Of a stretch of DNA of 64,000 bases, positions 38,377-49,890 are shown in pieces (within the stretch, counting starts at the first letter, position 1; the number at the start of each line of letters is the position of its first letter). The notes beneath the pieces were generated by a model. The model saw nothing but the letters and a program-made list of their open reading frames with translations, did not search any database and was not told where the DNA came from. The stretch spans positions 98,940 through 162,939 of the forward strand of contig JAAOMT010000620.1 in NCBI GenBank assembly GCA_016748015.1, in the 5' to 3' direction. The position numbers were made by a program, and so were the translations under genes. Origin of the DNA: Geosiphon pyriformis. Lineage: Eukaryota; Glomeromycota; Glomeromycetes; Archaeosporales; Geosiphonaceae.

Positions 38377-38889
38377 ATTTACCTTTCCTTAGGAAAAAAT
38401 GTGACCAGTAATAAAACTCAGAGCATGAGAATTCTAATATATACCCAATAAATATATTTTTACACCAATTTTGACATCTGTAATTAAAAAAGAGCTCCAT
38501 ATTAGCAATCATATTCATCATTTGACCAATATTTAGTATTAGTGAGTGAAAGTTTGACTGATAGTTTTAAAGATATATTAAAAATCAACTTTTTTGGGGC
38601 AAATAAATCCGTGTTGAATGCTTTTCATAATCCAGATATAATCATACAGAATGAAGATTCGGACCTAGACTCAACATATCATGTTTTAAAAATGCCAATT
38701 ATAAATAATAATACATCCAACCCAAGGTAAACAAAACTGTACACAATACAATATATTTCTAACTTCTTAAAAGATATTTATTAGGCTGTTACATGATTAA
38801 CTTGATAAGCTTTGAAAACATAATCACTTAAAAGAGGTATTAGAGAGTTAATAATAGATAATAGTTGTGATTTTATTAACAAATTTATA

Positions 38890-39950
38890 TTTTTTGATGA
38901 TCTGCTTTTTTACTTGTTACTGGAATTGGTTTCCAAGTATCTAACAATGTTTTCTTAATTCACCTTGTTTTAAGAAAATCTATTCTTTTCATCCATGCAA
39001 TTTCACTGAATTTTTTTATTTCTTTGCTTAATATATATTCATGGCCAATATCACAAAAAACACAATTAAAGACATTTGGATTTACAAACTGTGTTTTTTT
39101 TATCTGAACTCAAAATCAATTTGATTCAGCAATAAAGCTAGGATGTGTACAAAACCTATATATTTCATTTTTAGAATATTTGATAACATTAAAGAGATTA
39201 GTATGCAATCTTTTAAATTTGATACAGTTATGCACTACAATTTTCTAATGCCATTGTGAAGGTGTAGAAAGAATTAATGATTTGAGTGTTTTGTTAATTT
39301 CTTCAAGTATTGCATCATGGTCTTGATGTTGATTTAAAAGTTTAGATCAAGAAATTACAACTTTTTTTTGAATCAGCTTGCAAACTTCAGGCTTCAATCG
39401 TAGCCATTATTCTTCATTAGCAATTTCAATTAATTGGTAAATAGGATGACACTAAGCAGACCAAATTGGTGCAAACATTTGTCTAGCCATGAGTCTTAAT
39501 AAAAATCTATTAAAATAAACTCCAGTGTGAAAGTTAATAATTGCTTGTAAATAAAAAAAGACTTGTTCATACTTTAATCTGAACATGGAATCTGTTTTAT
39601 TTTGGGCCCATTCTAAGTAACCTTCAACAGATGAATTTTCCTTAGAAACAACATATAGCCACATTAATTTAGAAGTCATTGCATGCCTATATATATTACA
39701 TATTAAATCCCACGACTTATGATAATTAGGACATTTTTTAAAAAACTGCAGTTGACTTTCACTCTGATATCCCTGATATTGTACAAAGTATTTTATATTG
39801 ATATTCCAATTGATATAGGCATTGCTATATTTGGAGGACTTGACAACATAACATTGTGCTATCTTCTACATGATTATACAAGTATGCGGAGGATCAAATT
39901 GACAGCCTTTATTATTGATCATCAGTTGGGAATAAGAGGCAAAAAGTGTC
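38890..39950 (-). pseudogene. Unknown antisense ORF with C-to-T type stops
   Basis: Reading the minus strand from about 39.85 kb gives a continuous protein-like frame: KCPNYHKSWDLICNIYRHAM, then SKLMWLYVVSKENSS, YLEWAQNKTD and YEQVFFYLQAIINFHTGVYF. It continues past scattered stops at SA*CHP, EE*WLR, VIS*SKL and QWH*KIV down to ITSKKADHQK-like sequence near 38.9 kb. Each stop sits where one C-to-T or G-to-A change explains it (CAA, CGA, TGG). The family is not recognised; it is probably a repetitive, transposon-associated gene. It is nested antisense to the pogo-like transposase. Confidence 0.5.
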
Positions 39951-40195
39951 ACAGATGTATTATCGAAATTAGGTTTCTTTTTACTAAGAATCTGTCATTT
40001 GCACTTAAAATCCTACAGTTGGATTAAAACCTTCATTTTTATAATTTGGCTGCTTTTTAAAATTTGAGGCACCTTATATGACATGAGACACCTTACATGT
40101 CTAATTAAATATAAAGCAAAATGACGTTTGAGACATAACAAATACATCAATGCATTATAAAAGCAAAATGCAATAAAAAGTATATTCTTATTAAC

Positions 40196-41734
40196 ATGTC
40201 AAAAAACACGAACCAAAAGCGAACAGCAATCTTCTTGGAGACTAAAAAAGCTCTCTATCAGTACAAACTAGAGCATCCTAACTACTCAACAAATAGACTT
40301 ATCAAAATATTTAATCTAAAGATTGACCACTCTACTGTAACAAAGATACTCGCGAAATCAGACTGATGGATTGAAAAAAATGTATTTGACAACTCTGGTC
40401 AATTGACAAAGAACAGAAAAGAGATGTTTCCAAAGATAAATGATGCACTAAGAGAATGGATGCTTGGAGCACTAGCTACCAACTGCATTCTTACTGGAAA
40501 AATTTTACAAATGAAAGCCCTCAAGTTTGCTGAAAAGTTTCTGGAAAAAAATAACTTTAAAGCATCAGATAGTTGGTTAGAAAAGTTCAAGAAATGTCAT
40601 AATTTGCACCATATTAAGATGCATGGCAAAACAAACAGTGCCCCCTTGGAAATTTTATCAGAAAAATGAGAGAAACTGCATGAGATTATCAGCAAATATG
40701 ATCTAAATAATATTTACAATACCAATAAAACAGCATTATTCTTTAGAATGCCACCAAATACAACTTTGGCAACAAGATCTATTTCTGGCACTAAGTGTGA
40801 TAAGAGTCAAATTACCATACTTCTTGCTTGTAACACAACAGACAGCATCAAGTTGCAGTCTTTAATTATTAGCAAAGCCACAAAGCCACGATATTTTCAC
40901 AATATTAATATAAATGCACTTCTAATCACTTATTGTTACAATACAAAAGCATAGATGTGAACCAATATTTTTAATAAATGGCTTAATTTATTAAATGAAA
41001 AAATATGTTATAAGAAAAAAAAAATTTTGCTATTGCTTGATAATACTGGTCCCCATGGTAGAGAATCTTCTGTATTATCTAATATTATGATTAGATACCT
41101 ACCATCCAATACAACATCCCATTTGCAACCATTAGATACAGAAATTATTGCATCTTTTAAGACACAATACCAAAAGTTGTTTCTTTTTTATCTTATTAAT
41201 CAGTATGATGGCAAGATTTCAATATCAATAGTAACATTAAAGAATGTGGTTGACTTTCTAATTAATGTGTGGTCAGCAGTAACAACAACTACAATCCAAA
41301 ACTGTTGGCATCATATGAAAATTCTGAATAATAGTTAAATGCCAATCTATCCATTAGATATTGAACAAGAATTCTTACAAGAAGTACAAGTTTTTATTGA
41401 GCACATTGATATTGATAAGCTATTAGCAATAAACTTCATTAATATTGACAAGTTTAAACCATTATTTACTTATGTCTTAGAAGATGAAATTGTGGATCTT
41501 ATTAATAACAAGTATAATAAAAATTCTAATGCAAATGAAGATTTAGAAAGTAAAAATGAAGATGAACTTTTGCCTTTGTTATCTACACATCAAGGTAAAA
41601 TTACACTTAAAGATACATTGCACTATTGTGAAAAGCAGTATAGTGAAAAAATTGATTCAGACTTTTTTAAAACTTTGAGAACATTAATTCATAATACTGT
41701 TTTCAAAGTTCAAGAAGAGAAAAAACAGTTGTAA
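40196..41734 (+). pseudogene. pogo/Tigger-like DDE transposase pseudogene
   Basis: ATG at 40,196. The N-terminus is a helix-turn-helix region (LETKKALYQYKLEHPNYS ... DHSTVTKIL) followed by a CENP-B-type DNA-binding part (REWMLGALATNCILTGKILQ). The DDE core follows: IYNTNKTALF, where pogo proteins normally have N-x-D-E-T, so the first catalytic Asp reads Asn. Then come ILLLLDNTGPH with the second Asp, and LPSNTTSHLQPLDTEIIASF with the third. An acidic C-terminal region ends at 41,734. In-frame stops occur at about 40,364, 40,666, 40,952 and 41,336, so it is dead. The replaced Asp and the stops fit G-to-A/C-to-T decay. Confidence 0.85.
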
Positions 41735-42029
41735 ATAGATAGTTTTTTTAAATAAAATATATATAATTGGTTATTATATTATGTATGTGATATATAGATT
41801 ATGTGATAAGATATTAATCATTTTTTATAGTTCTATCTTTCTATAGTCACCACAAATATGCTAACCAAAAAGTGCAATTATAAAGAGAGTTCACTATACA
41901 ACTTTATATTTTTTGAAAAACATTATAAAGACTTTTTAAGTAGCAATGATAAAATAGATGAAATAATTAAGAATCTAATCTATATTTTACCTAATAATAA
42001 AAGATATAATTAGTAGAAAAATAAATAGA

Positions 42030-43255
42030 TGTTTAAATTATTATGAATTAATTCCATAGAAATGTTTGTTTAATATCTACAAAATTACTAGAAAAGAATT
42101 TAGTATAATTTATAAAACAAACTTAACTGATAGAATTATTAGTTGATTCAGAATAAAACATTAAAATGAAATAAAATATGAAAGAGAAAGAATAGACACA
42201 GAAATAGCAATAAAAATTATTTCAAAGAACAATTTAAAAGTATTTAAAAAGGTAAATAAACTATTATAATTTATATATTAATATTCAATTTATATCTAAT
42301 TAATTAATTAATTAATTTACTTTTATATATATTGTGTTAATAGTTAAATATTTAAAAAGCTATGTTTACAAATAACAATGGTAGAGTTTTAAATAATATT
42401 ACTCTAATATAGAGAATTACACAAAATACTAAAACATTCAAGTATAGAATTTTAATAGAGTTTGCTGAAAATAGGAATATGTGAAAATATTTATCAAAAA
42501 ATTTTGATTCTATATGTTGGTCTATAAATTAATTATGGCATAGATAATAGCCAATAGACTTGAATCAATTCATTCTTTTGGTATAATTTATTATGACTTA
42601 TATTTGAACAACATTCTATAATATAGAAATTATATGTTTAACAAGACAGAAATTTTTAACCTTAGATTATGTCAACCAGTAAACAATAAAGCAACAACAA
42701 TAACAACAATAACAACAACAACAACAGAAAAAACAGAAAAAACAGAGGAAAAAAAGATATATAAAGTAATTTCATACATTTTACCAGAAGTTTTAAAAGA
42801 AGAAAAGTTTATTTCAGCTGGTAATATTTATAGTTTTTCTATGTCATTATGGGGAATTAGCAACAAAAAAGCCTTCTTTTCATGATTATTTTCATGATAA
42901 TACTTTTATAATGAATATTCTTTATAATAGTATTAAATTTAAGAATATCTTTCTACTTATTCTACTTTCAATTGCCAAAATAATTATAAAGTATTGGAAT
43001 GTTAATCCTGAAAATTGTCCTACTGCCAGAGAAGTTAAAGATCAGTTTCAGGAATTTAAGAACATATTTGGGAGATCTATGTTTGGGCTCCGTACCATAG
43101 AGTCTAAAACTCAAGTTGCAAAGTTTTTAGAATTAAGAAAATACATAAAAGAAATGGTAAAAAACGAATTAATAAGGCCAACACCTATTTATCCAGGAGC
43201 ATTTTATACAAGTCATCTTTTAACTGCACAGATGGTTAATTTTTCTAAAGGTTAG
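42030..43255 (+). pseudogene. AT-decayed protein kinase pseudogene
   Basis: Collinear kinase remnants with several stops. An N-lobe-like stretch is IPxKCLFNIYKIT and EFSIIYKTNLTDR, with TEIAIKIISKNN as a beta-3 Lys region near 42.20 kb. RILIEFAENRNM and KYLSKNFDSICW lie near 42.45 kb. A catalytic loop reading YYDLYLNNIL is at about 42.59 kb; it should be H-R/C-D-L-x3-N, and Asp and Asn are kept. After a Thr/Glu low-complexity run (42,690-42,750) come ISYILPEVLKEEKF, IYSFSMSLWGIS and the C-lobe end KYWNVNPENCPTAREVKDQF. A tail AFYTSHLLTAQ follows. An insertion and frameshift sit near 42.88 kb. The family is the same broad TKL-like group as the intact kinase at 8 kb. Confidence 0.75.
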
Positions 43256-43454
43256 TTTATTTAATTTAATCTAATTAATTCATTAATTTATTTTACTATA
43301 CATTATATATCAAAAATATTTATATCAATTTACTTTACTTTACTTTACTTTATATAAGGATTAGTGTATTTTACCTGAAAGTAAGAAATTACATCTATCA
43401 TTAATCATTAATGAAATTTATCCTTTTGTATAATAACATTTATTATTTTTTTTA

Positions 43455-43489
<35 letters not shown>

Positions 43490-44834
43490 GTATATTTAGA
43501 AACCGACTCGACAACAAGCCCTTTAGAAAGATTTTTAAAATATATTCAATCCTTTAAAAAACCAAGAAATGCGATGAGATAGCAAATCCCTTATTTCAGG
43601 AGCAGTTTATACAAGTCGTCTTTTAATAATTGAAGAGACAAAAAAGGTTAATTTATCTATTTTTTGTATTTAATTAATTTCATTGATTTAATTATTATTA
43701 TTATTATTATTATTATTATACAGTATATAATTACAATTTACTTTATTTCAATTCTTAAAAGAATTTGTTTATATACCTGAAGGTAAGTGTTAAAAAAAGT
43801 TAGAATATAATTAGTATGTACTCTTATTTATTTTTATTATTATATTTTAATGAAAATTAATAAATTTTAAATTTTACGTTATAAAATTTATATACATTTT
43901 ATATTAAAAAAAAATCAATTAAAAATTAAAAACATATATATATTTATCCAAGTTTTCTAAATAAATATATATTAAAAAAATTTAAAATTTATTTTTATTT
44001 TTATTTTTAAATATTTATTTATTAATTATATGTTAATATAATATTAGTAAAACAAAATTTTAAATATAAATTAAAATACAAATATAAAATAAAAAATATT
44101 ATATTTTAAATAAAAATTTTATTTTTTAATATGTTTGTAGCCCAATATTTTTGAATGTTTCGAAATAGTTGAGTAATAGCTTTTGAGCAATATTTTTGGG
44201 ATATATAATATTATCCAATCATTTTTGATATTTCCATTTGTAATTTTTTTTTGGACAACTATTTCCTTTTCTATGTTTTCTGTTGTATTTTATCTTTAAT
44301 AGTTTTGGATATTGTAATAGATAATTGACGTGGAAAATTTGCTAATACTATTTAGTTTGAATTCTGAACAGATCTCTCTTTCAATAAATGTATTAAAACT
44401 TTATACCATGTGTTTTATATATTAGACGGAACCATTTTTTTGTCTATAATTGAGCAAAAATATGAAAGTAAAATATGGAAGAAAAATATGTTTTAAAACT
44501 TGTAAAATAATATCGTATTTTAATTTTAAATTATAAAAAATAAAAATTGGTTGTTTGAAATGTAAATTATTTGATAATAGAAAATCGTAAAATTTTAAAA
44601 TGTATACTGCAGAATAAATATTATTAATTAATTCAAAATTGAGCTTTTGAATTTTTCCATTGTAAAAAAACTAAATTAATGCTAACTAGCAAGATAATTT
44701 GAGAATAAAAAAATTTATATATGTCTAATTAGAATTAAAACTCAATTATCAAGTTTTATGTTAGACATAAAAATATTAATATTTAAAATTTTAAAATTTT
44801 AAAATTTTTTATCAAAATTTTTTTTTTACAGAAA
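43256..44834. other. AT-rich intergenic with a duplicated kinase tail
   Basis: Contains a (CTAT)n run near 43,458-43,490. At about 43,590-43,630 there is a second copy of the kinase C-terminal tail (SGAVYTSRLL-like), matching AFYTSHLL at 43.2 kb, so the 3' end was locally duplicated. An (ATT)n run is near 43,696-43,720. The rest is AT-rich with no gene seen. Confidence 0.5.
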
Positions 44835-46154
44835 CTAATTTTTATTTTCAACTTCATGATCACAACCACTATTTTCAGTCAGTTCATTCAATACATCATA
44901 AGTTTCTGAATTGAAACCCTGCAAATATTTTTGACTCAAGAACTGAGAAAGCAATTTAACTTTTCTTTTCAAAATTTCAATCTCATTCATTTGAACTTTA
45001 GACGACGGAGTCGATTGCCATCTCTCATTTGAATGACTCATCATCGTATCAACTCCCAACATCAAATTATTGTTTAATTCCGATAACGGAGAATGAGATG
45101 GTGATCGATCAATTTTGAAACACGGAACATTAACATTTTGTTGGGCCAAAGTCGGAGAAAGATCATGTAAAATGTCTGCGCATTTAGACTTTGATTTTTG
45201 GCGGTTTTTCTTGGCGTCAGGGGAACTTTGGAGAAGATATTGTTGGATTATACCCCAAGACTTAAATTTCCCATTACCAAAAAGGATTAGCCATATGGCA
45301 GAAATATAGGTCAACAAGCCACCGACAGATGCAATAAAGTCAAACAAATTATAAGCTATCTTTTCTGTATATTTTGTGACCTTTGAAATAATATGAAAAT
45401 TTTATTTAATCATTAATTGCGGGGGTGTGATAAAAGATTTATCATAGAAACTTACCAAAAAATCGATTGGAAAATAAATAATCTCACATATTAGAATTCC
45501 ATCATTTCCCTTTTTATGCTGAAACTTTTCACTCTCTTTATACCAGTGACTATTTCCTTCTACATCAATCCTCTCAATCGCTTTGAACGTGAGCTTATGA
45601 AGCTCACCGTCTCTTAATTCGAATGTATTCCCTTCTTGATAATTGTCAACCCCTACATTTGTAATATAAAAGAAACCAATTACTGGATCTTTCAAAGGAG
45701 TTTTTCGATTACCCCAAAATCTGATTCTAATCGATTCTATTCCTTCTCGTTTATAAATTAATCTCGAGTCATTTGATCGCTGAAATAATAAACATGGAAC
45801 TCGAAATTCTTCATAAGGTTTGAATTTGATTCTTGTAGAATTTGATGCTGTTCCATTCATAAAAATATAATCGGAGGTTATATTATTATCCGCCATTTGA
45901 TATTCTATTGTCACTTTTTCTATGGTCGTTTCAACGCAAATAAATGCGTCTGGGACTGGAATACCATTGGTATATTTATCATTAAGTAGTGAAATAGATA
46001 TTAATGGCTCTTGGTTGTTAAATAATTTTTTAAAGTTTGGGGTTGAGACAATAATAATAAGTGCACAAAGAGTGATAAAAACTAGAAGACGAATTCCTAG
46101 TTCTGGATTTCGTTTTAAGTAACTTATTTTTCTAAAAAGCTTTGAAAAAAACAT
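44835..46154 (-). CDS. Two-transmembrane protein with large extracytoplasmic domain
   Basis: Two exons, 46,154-45,456 and 45,380-44,835, with a 75-nt GTAAGT...CAAAG intron; both exons are multiples of three and give 414 residues. The ATG is at 46,154; the codon at 46,163 is TTG. A basic N-terminus precedes a first membrane helix (LLVFITLCALIIIVST, about residues 24-39). Then comes a domain of about 200 residues with several N-glycosylation sequons (NNIT, NGTAS, NSTR), IRFWGNRKTP and WYKESEKF. A second membrane helix (IASVGGLLTYISAIWLILFG) begins soon after the exon junction. The roughly 145-residue cytoplasmic tail is Ser-rich and ends in a short coiled coil (EIEILKRKVKLLSQFL). The family is not recognised. 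The topology and the GGLL motif in helix 2 recall DEG/ENaC-type channels, but sequence support is weak. Confidence 0.72.
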
Positions 46155-46163
46155 AATTTTCAA

Positions 46164-48860
46164 AGATAAAATAAAAAATATTTTCTAGCACTAAATGCAA
46201 TGAATATATAAATTTGAAAATGATATTATAAAAAAAAAAAAGACTAATATATATATATATATGTGAAAAAAGTTTCTGAAAATAGATGAATATCAGGAAA
46301 ATTAATTTTTTTTCTTATTTTTGTAGATAGGAAAAAAATTTCAAAAAAAAAATGCTTTATTAAAATTTTTTTAACAAAATAGAGATACTAATATTTCTTA
46401 TAAAAAAGGATAATTATTTTACTTATTTATTTATTTATTTGCTTGTTTGTTTTTTTGTAAGTTTTAAATTTGGGAATGGGCTTTACTTTAGATAAATTAT
46501 GGATAATCAAAAGTTCTTTCGGGATTTTCTAAATCAACCAAATAAACTAAACGAGGATAAAATTGAATGAAATTTATAAAAAATAATAATTATAAATATT
46601 TTTACTTTGAGATAGTATTCAAAATTTTAAAAATGAAGAAAATTTTTTAACGAATAATTGGTGATAATTATTCCAGGAAATATCTTTAAACTACTTATCA
46701 TTAATAATATTCATTTTCTATAGATAAAAATTCTAGGTAAACATTCATAAACAGATTCAATCTATACACCGAGTAGAAAGTATTGGTAGAATGATTGATC
46801 TTTAGAATTTATTTGCTTGTTTTTGTTTTTTTAAAAAAAAATTTGTGTAAAAAGTACATGTATCATCATGCTACCCGTTACTTCTTAATAACAACCAAAA
46901 TTTCACAAAGAAAACATTTCCATTAAATTTTTCTTTTAGTAATAAATTTTTTTTAAAAGAATAAAATTTTAATCTCTTGAATATAAAACCCATTCAGTCA
47001 AATCCATCATACAAAATATTTGATACAGCTTATTTTCTTACTTTTGAAGAGTATTTTAATAATTATTTTTATTAAATTTTATAATATATATAATAAATTA
47101 TTTTTTATCAAAATTATATATTTTTTTTTAATTACTAAAAATTCTAAAATTTTACAAAGTTTAGTAATTGTAATCTAGAATTTTTAACGATAAAAATTTT
47201 ATTTATCAATTATTTAAATTTTAATTTAAAAAAAAATTCAATTAACTTTATTAATTTTTATTTGCTAAGATTTTTTTTATTAAATTTACAATATTTTATT
47301 TTTTGAATATTTATTTTTTAATAAAGATAATTTTATTATTAATATTTAAAAAAAAAATTATAATTGTAAAGTTTGTTGTAATTTTTGTTTAATTATTATG
47401 ACTTTTTATAATGTTTTTTAAAAATATTTTTTGTTAATAATATTAAAATTGTTTTTTTTTATTGTTACGATTAAAGTGTGATTTATTTATTAATTATAAC
47501 ACAAAATTGCAATATTCTGTAAACAGTTATAAATTATGCTTTTTCTAAATATAATCAGCTATATAAATCAATTTAGATTTTAATAACTATAATATCAAAT
47601 TTATAATATATATATATACTTGAATTATAAAATTAATTACATAAAAAAACTTCAATTTAATATATATATATATATATTAATAAAAACTAAAATTTTCAAT
47701 TTAAATAAACTAATATTAGATATCTTAAATTAACAATACTATTAATTTTTAAAACAAATTAGACAATAAAGTTTATGTTTATTAAACAACTGTTTTTTTG
47801 TTAAGTATTTTGCAATTTGTTTTTAAACATCTAAATTAACTTTTTTGTAAAAATTCAAACTAAAAATTTTAACAAATTTAAAAAATAATATATCAAGCTT
47901 ATTTTTTAATTAATTTTAATTGGTTTTAATAAATTGTATCAAAATATACAGAAGAATAAAATAAATTTTTTTAAAAAAATAACAAAAACAAAAACCAGAA
48001 CTTAACATTAATACTATCTGTCAAAAAATTTGCATCTTCTTAATTAATTTTTACCACAACATGGTAAAAAACAAGCAAACCATTGTCTAATTAATTTTGG
48101 TTATTACTACCAGTCTCGGTTTATTGGTCAATACTGGTTTGCTCCTAAAAGAGATAGATCTCTCATGAGAACTTGGTTTCCATCAACATACAGGTATGTA
48201 AATATGGTAACCAAATTGCTGATCGTGTCCCATATTACATGAGATTGATCCTCATCACTATGATTATTATTATTATTATATGTTCTTTGCATAACAGATA
48301 AATATGAAACTTCATTTCTTATGTTGGATTTTTTGATTTTGAATAAAAATGGCCTTGTGTTAATCTAAGCGTTGGCATATTAATTTCGGGTTTTCGTGAT
48401 ATGTAAATGATTTTTTGTCAAGATCCTATGAAATCTATGGAAGCTCGTTTTTGAATTCATTATTATCATTAAATATCAAAGAACTGATTTTAAAAGGTTG
48501 GCTGAAAATCATATGCTCTTTACGCATTCACCCTGATACGTAATTTGTAATGTGATGCTGACAATATAATAGTATTGCAAAAAAAAACTAAAAGAGAGAA
48601 ATGCTAGCGTGACGCTGAAACACTGATACTTCCAAACATTAGATCAAACCCTGTAATTAAAGAAAGAAAGGAGAAACATCTATTCTACTTAAGTAATATC
48701 GTTTATTATTATCATATCTAAAATTGATTTGAAACCTTTTAATGTTTGGAGGTGTTTCTCATTGTCGGCTATGAAATATGACACCATTTTTTTTATGCTG
48801 CGACCATTTAATTTTTTATTTTTTTAGCAGCGAGATAAATATGGACGCCCATGACTGACC
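46164..48860. other. AT-rich gene-free stretch
   Basis: No supportable gene. 47.0-47.95 kb is nearly pure A/T. 48.0-48.85 kb has more balanced composition without a convincing reading frame on either strand. The promoter of the membrane-protein gene should lie at 46.16-46.4 kb; no clear TATA box was found. Confidence 0.5.
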
Positions 48861-48878
48861 CTGCTATAACCATTTACA

Positions 48879-49142
48879 TTGTTCTCTTATTTGTCTCATG
48901 GTTTAAGGGATGTGAATTTTAATTCCCATACTGATCGAATTAACCATTTTAGGATAAACGAGCCAAAAAAAAAGAGTCATGAGGATCTGCTTAATAAAAA
49001 AATTTGTCAGCTGATAACAAAATTTTCGAAAGATGAAAACACGTTTAATGATGACATAGTAAAAACTCTGGAGTTTATCTTCAAATCAATTATACTAAAA
49101 AAGTCTAGTTACTCCCACCCTTGTATTCATGTATTCGTGTGA
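48879..49142 (+). other. Possible small hypothetical ORF
   Basis: An 87-codon frame with balanced, charged composition (NEPKKKSHEDLLNKKICQLI, then FSKDENTFNDDIVKTLEFIF), unlike the AT-noise frames. It could be an exon or a remnant of a larger gene. No family, signal or splice partner was identified. Confidence 0.3.
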
Positions 49143-49366
49143 AATACAAACGCGTAGTTTTTAATAAACGATCTTATGTCAAAATCAACAAATTAGAGGC
49201 AATTTAATATATAAAGAGGTGTTCTTTGCCATTCAAGCAAATTTTATCCTATATAGGACTAATACTATCAAGGAGAAAGGTAATATTGCTATGTTTAATG
49301 TGATTTACTCTTGCCTTTTGCTTTTTTAGGGCGAACCCACTATCGGCTCCTAATGACAAATTACTG

Positions 49367-49890
49367 GCGTCCACCAACTCATGAACATAAACACCAATAA
49401 CCAGTATGAAAATACTGGTGTCCACTAACTCATTTACATAAACAGGACGAAACTACCGGTGTCCATCAACTCACGAACATAACCAGGACGAAATTACTGA
49501 CGTCCACCAACTCACGAACATAAACACCTATAACCAGGATGAAATTACCGGCGCTCACCAACTCACGAACATAAACACCTATAACCAGGACGAAATTACC
49601 GGCGTCCACCAACTCACGAGCATAAACTCCTATAACCAGGATGAAATTACCGGCGTCCACCAACTCACGAACATAAACACCTATAACCAGGATGAAATTA
49701 CCGGCGCTCACCAACTCACGAACATAAACACCTATAACCAGGATGAAATTACCGGCGTCCACCAACTCACGAACATAAACACCTATAAGAAGGACGAAAT
49801 TACCGGCGTCCACCAACTCACGAGCATAAACACCTATAACCAGGATGAAATTACTGGCGTCCACCAACTCACGAACATAAACACCTATGA
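49367..49890. repeat. 51-bp minisatellite, about ten units
   Basis: Tandem units of 51 bp built around CCAACTCACGAACATAAAC and ACCAGGATGAAATTACCGGC. The central copies are nearly identical; the left-most three are diverged and partly deleted. Because 51 is a multiple of three, the minus strand stays open (49,466-49,867) as a 17-residue repeat (RELVDAGNFILVIGVYV). That frame starts and ends within the array and has no other support as a gene. Confidence 0.85.

Larger units (their letters stand above)
37631..41896 (+). mobile_element. pogo/Tigger-like DNA transposon with TIRs and TA flanks
   Basis: The left end at 37,631 reads CAGTGAATTCTCTTTATAG. The right end (41,896, read on the minus strand) is TAGTGAACTCTCTTTATAA. 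The two then share TTTTTGGTTA after a short gap, giving an imperfect inverted repeat of about 35 bp. Both ends are flanked by TA, the pogo/mariner target duplication. Subterminal copies of TCTTCTTATAGTCAC and of CACAAATATG recur inside both ends. The transposase pseudogene is on the plus strand at the right (40.2-41.7 kb). An antisense ORF of unknown family fills about 38.9-39.95 kb, and an unknown plus-strand ORF lies at 38.08-38.38 kb. At about 4.27 kb it is longer than a simple pogo element needs, so a nested insertion or passenger sequence is likely. Confidence 0.78.

Noticed and set aside
49466-49867. 133-codon repeat ORF as a gene
   Set aside because: Exists only because the minisatellite unit is 51 bp; no start context, signal or flanking coding sequence.
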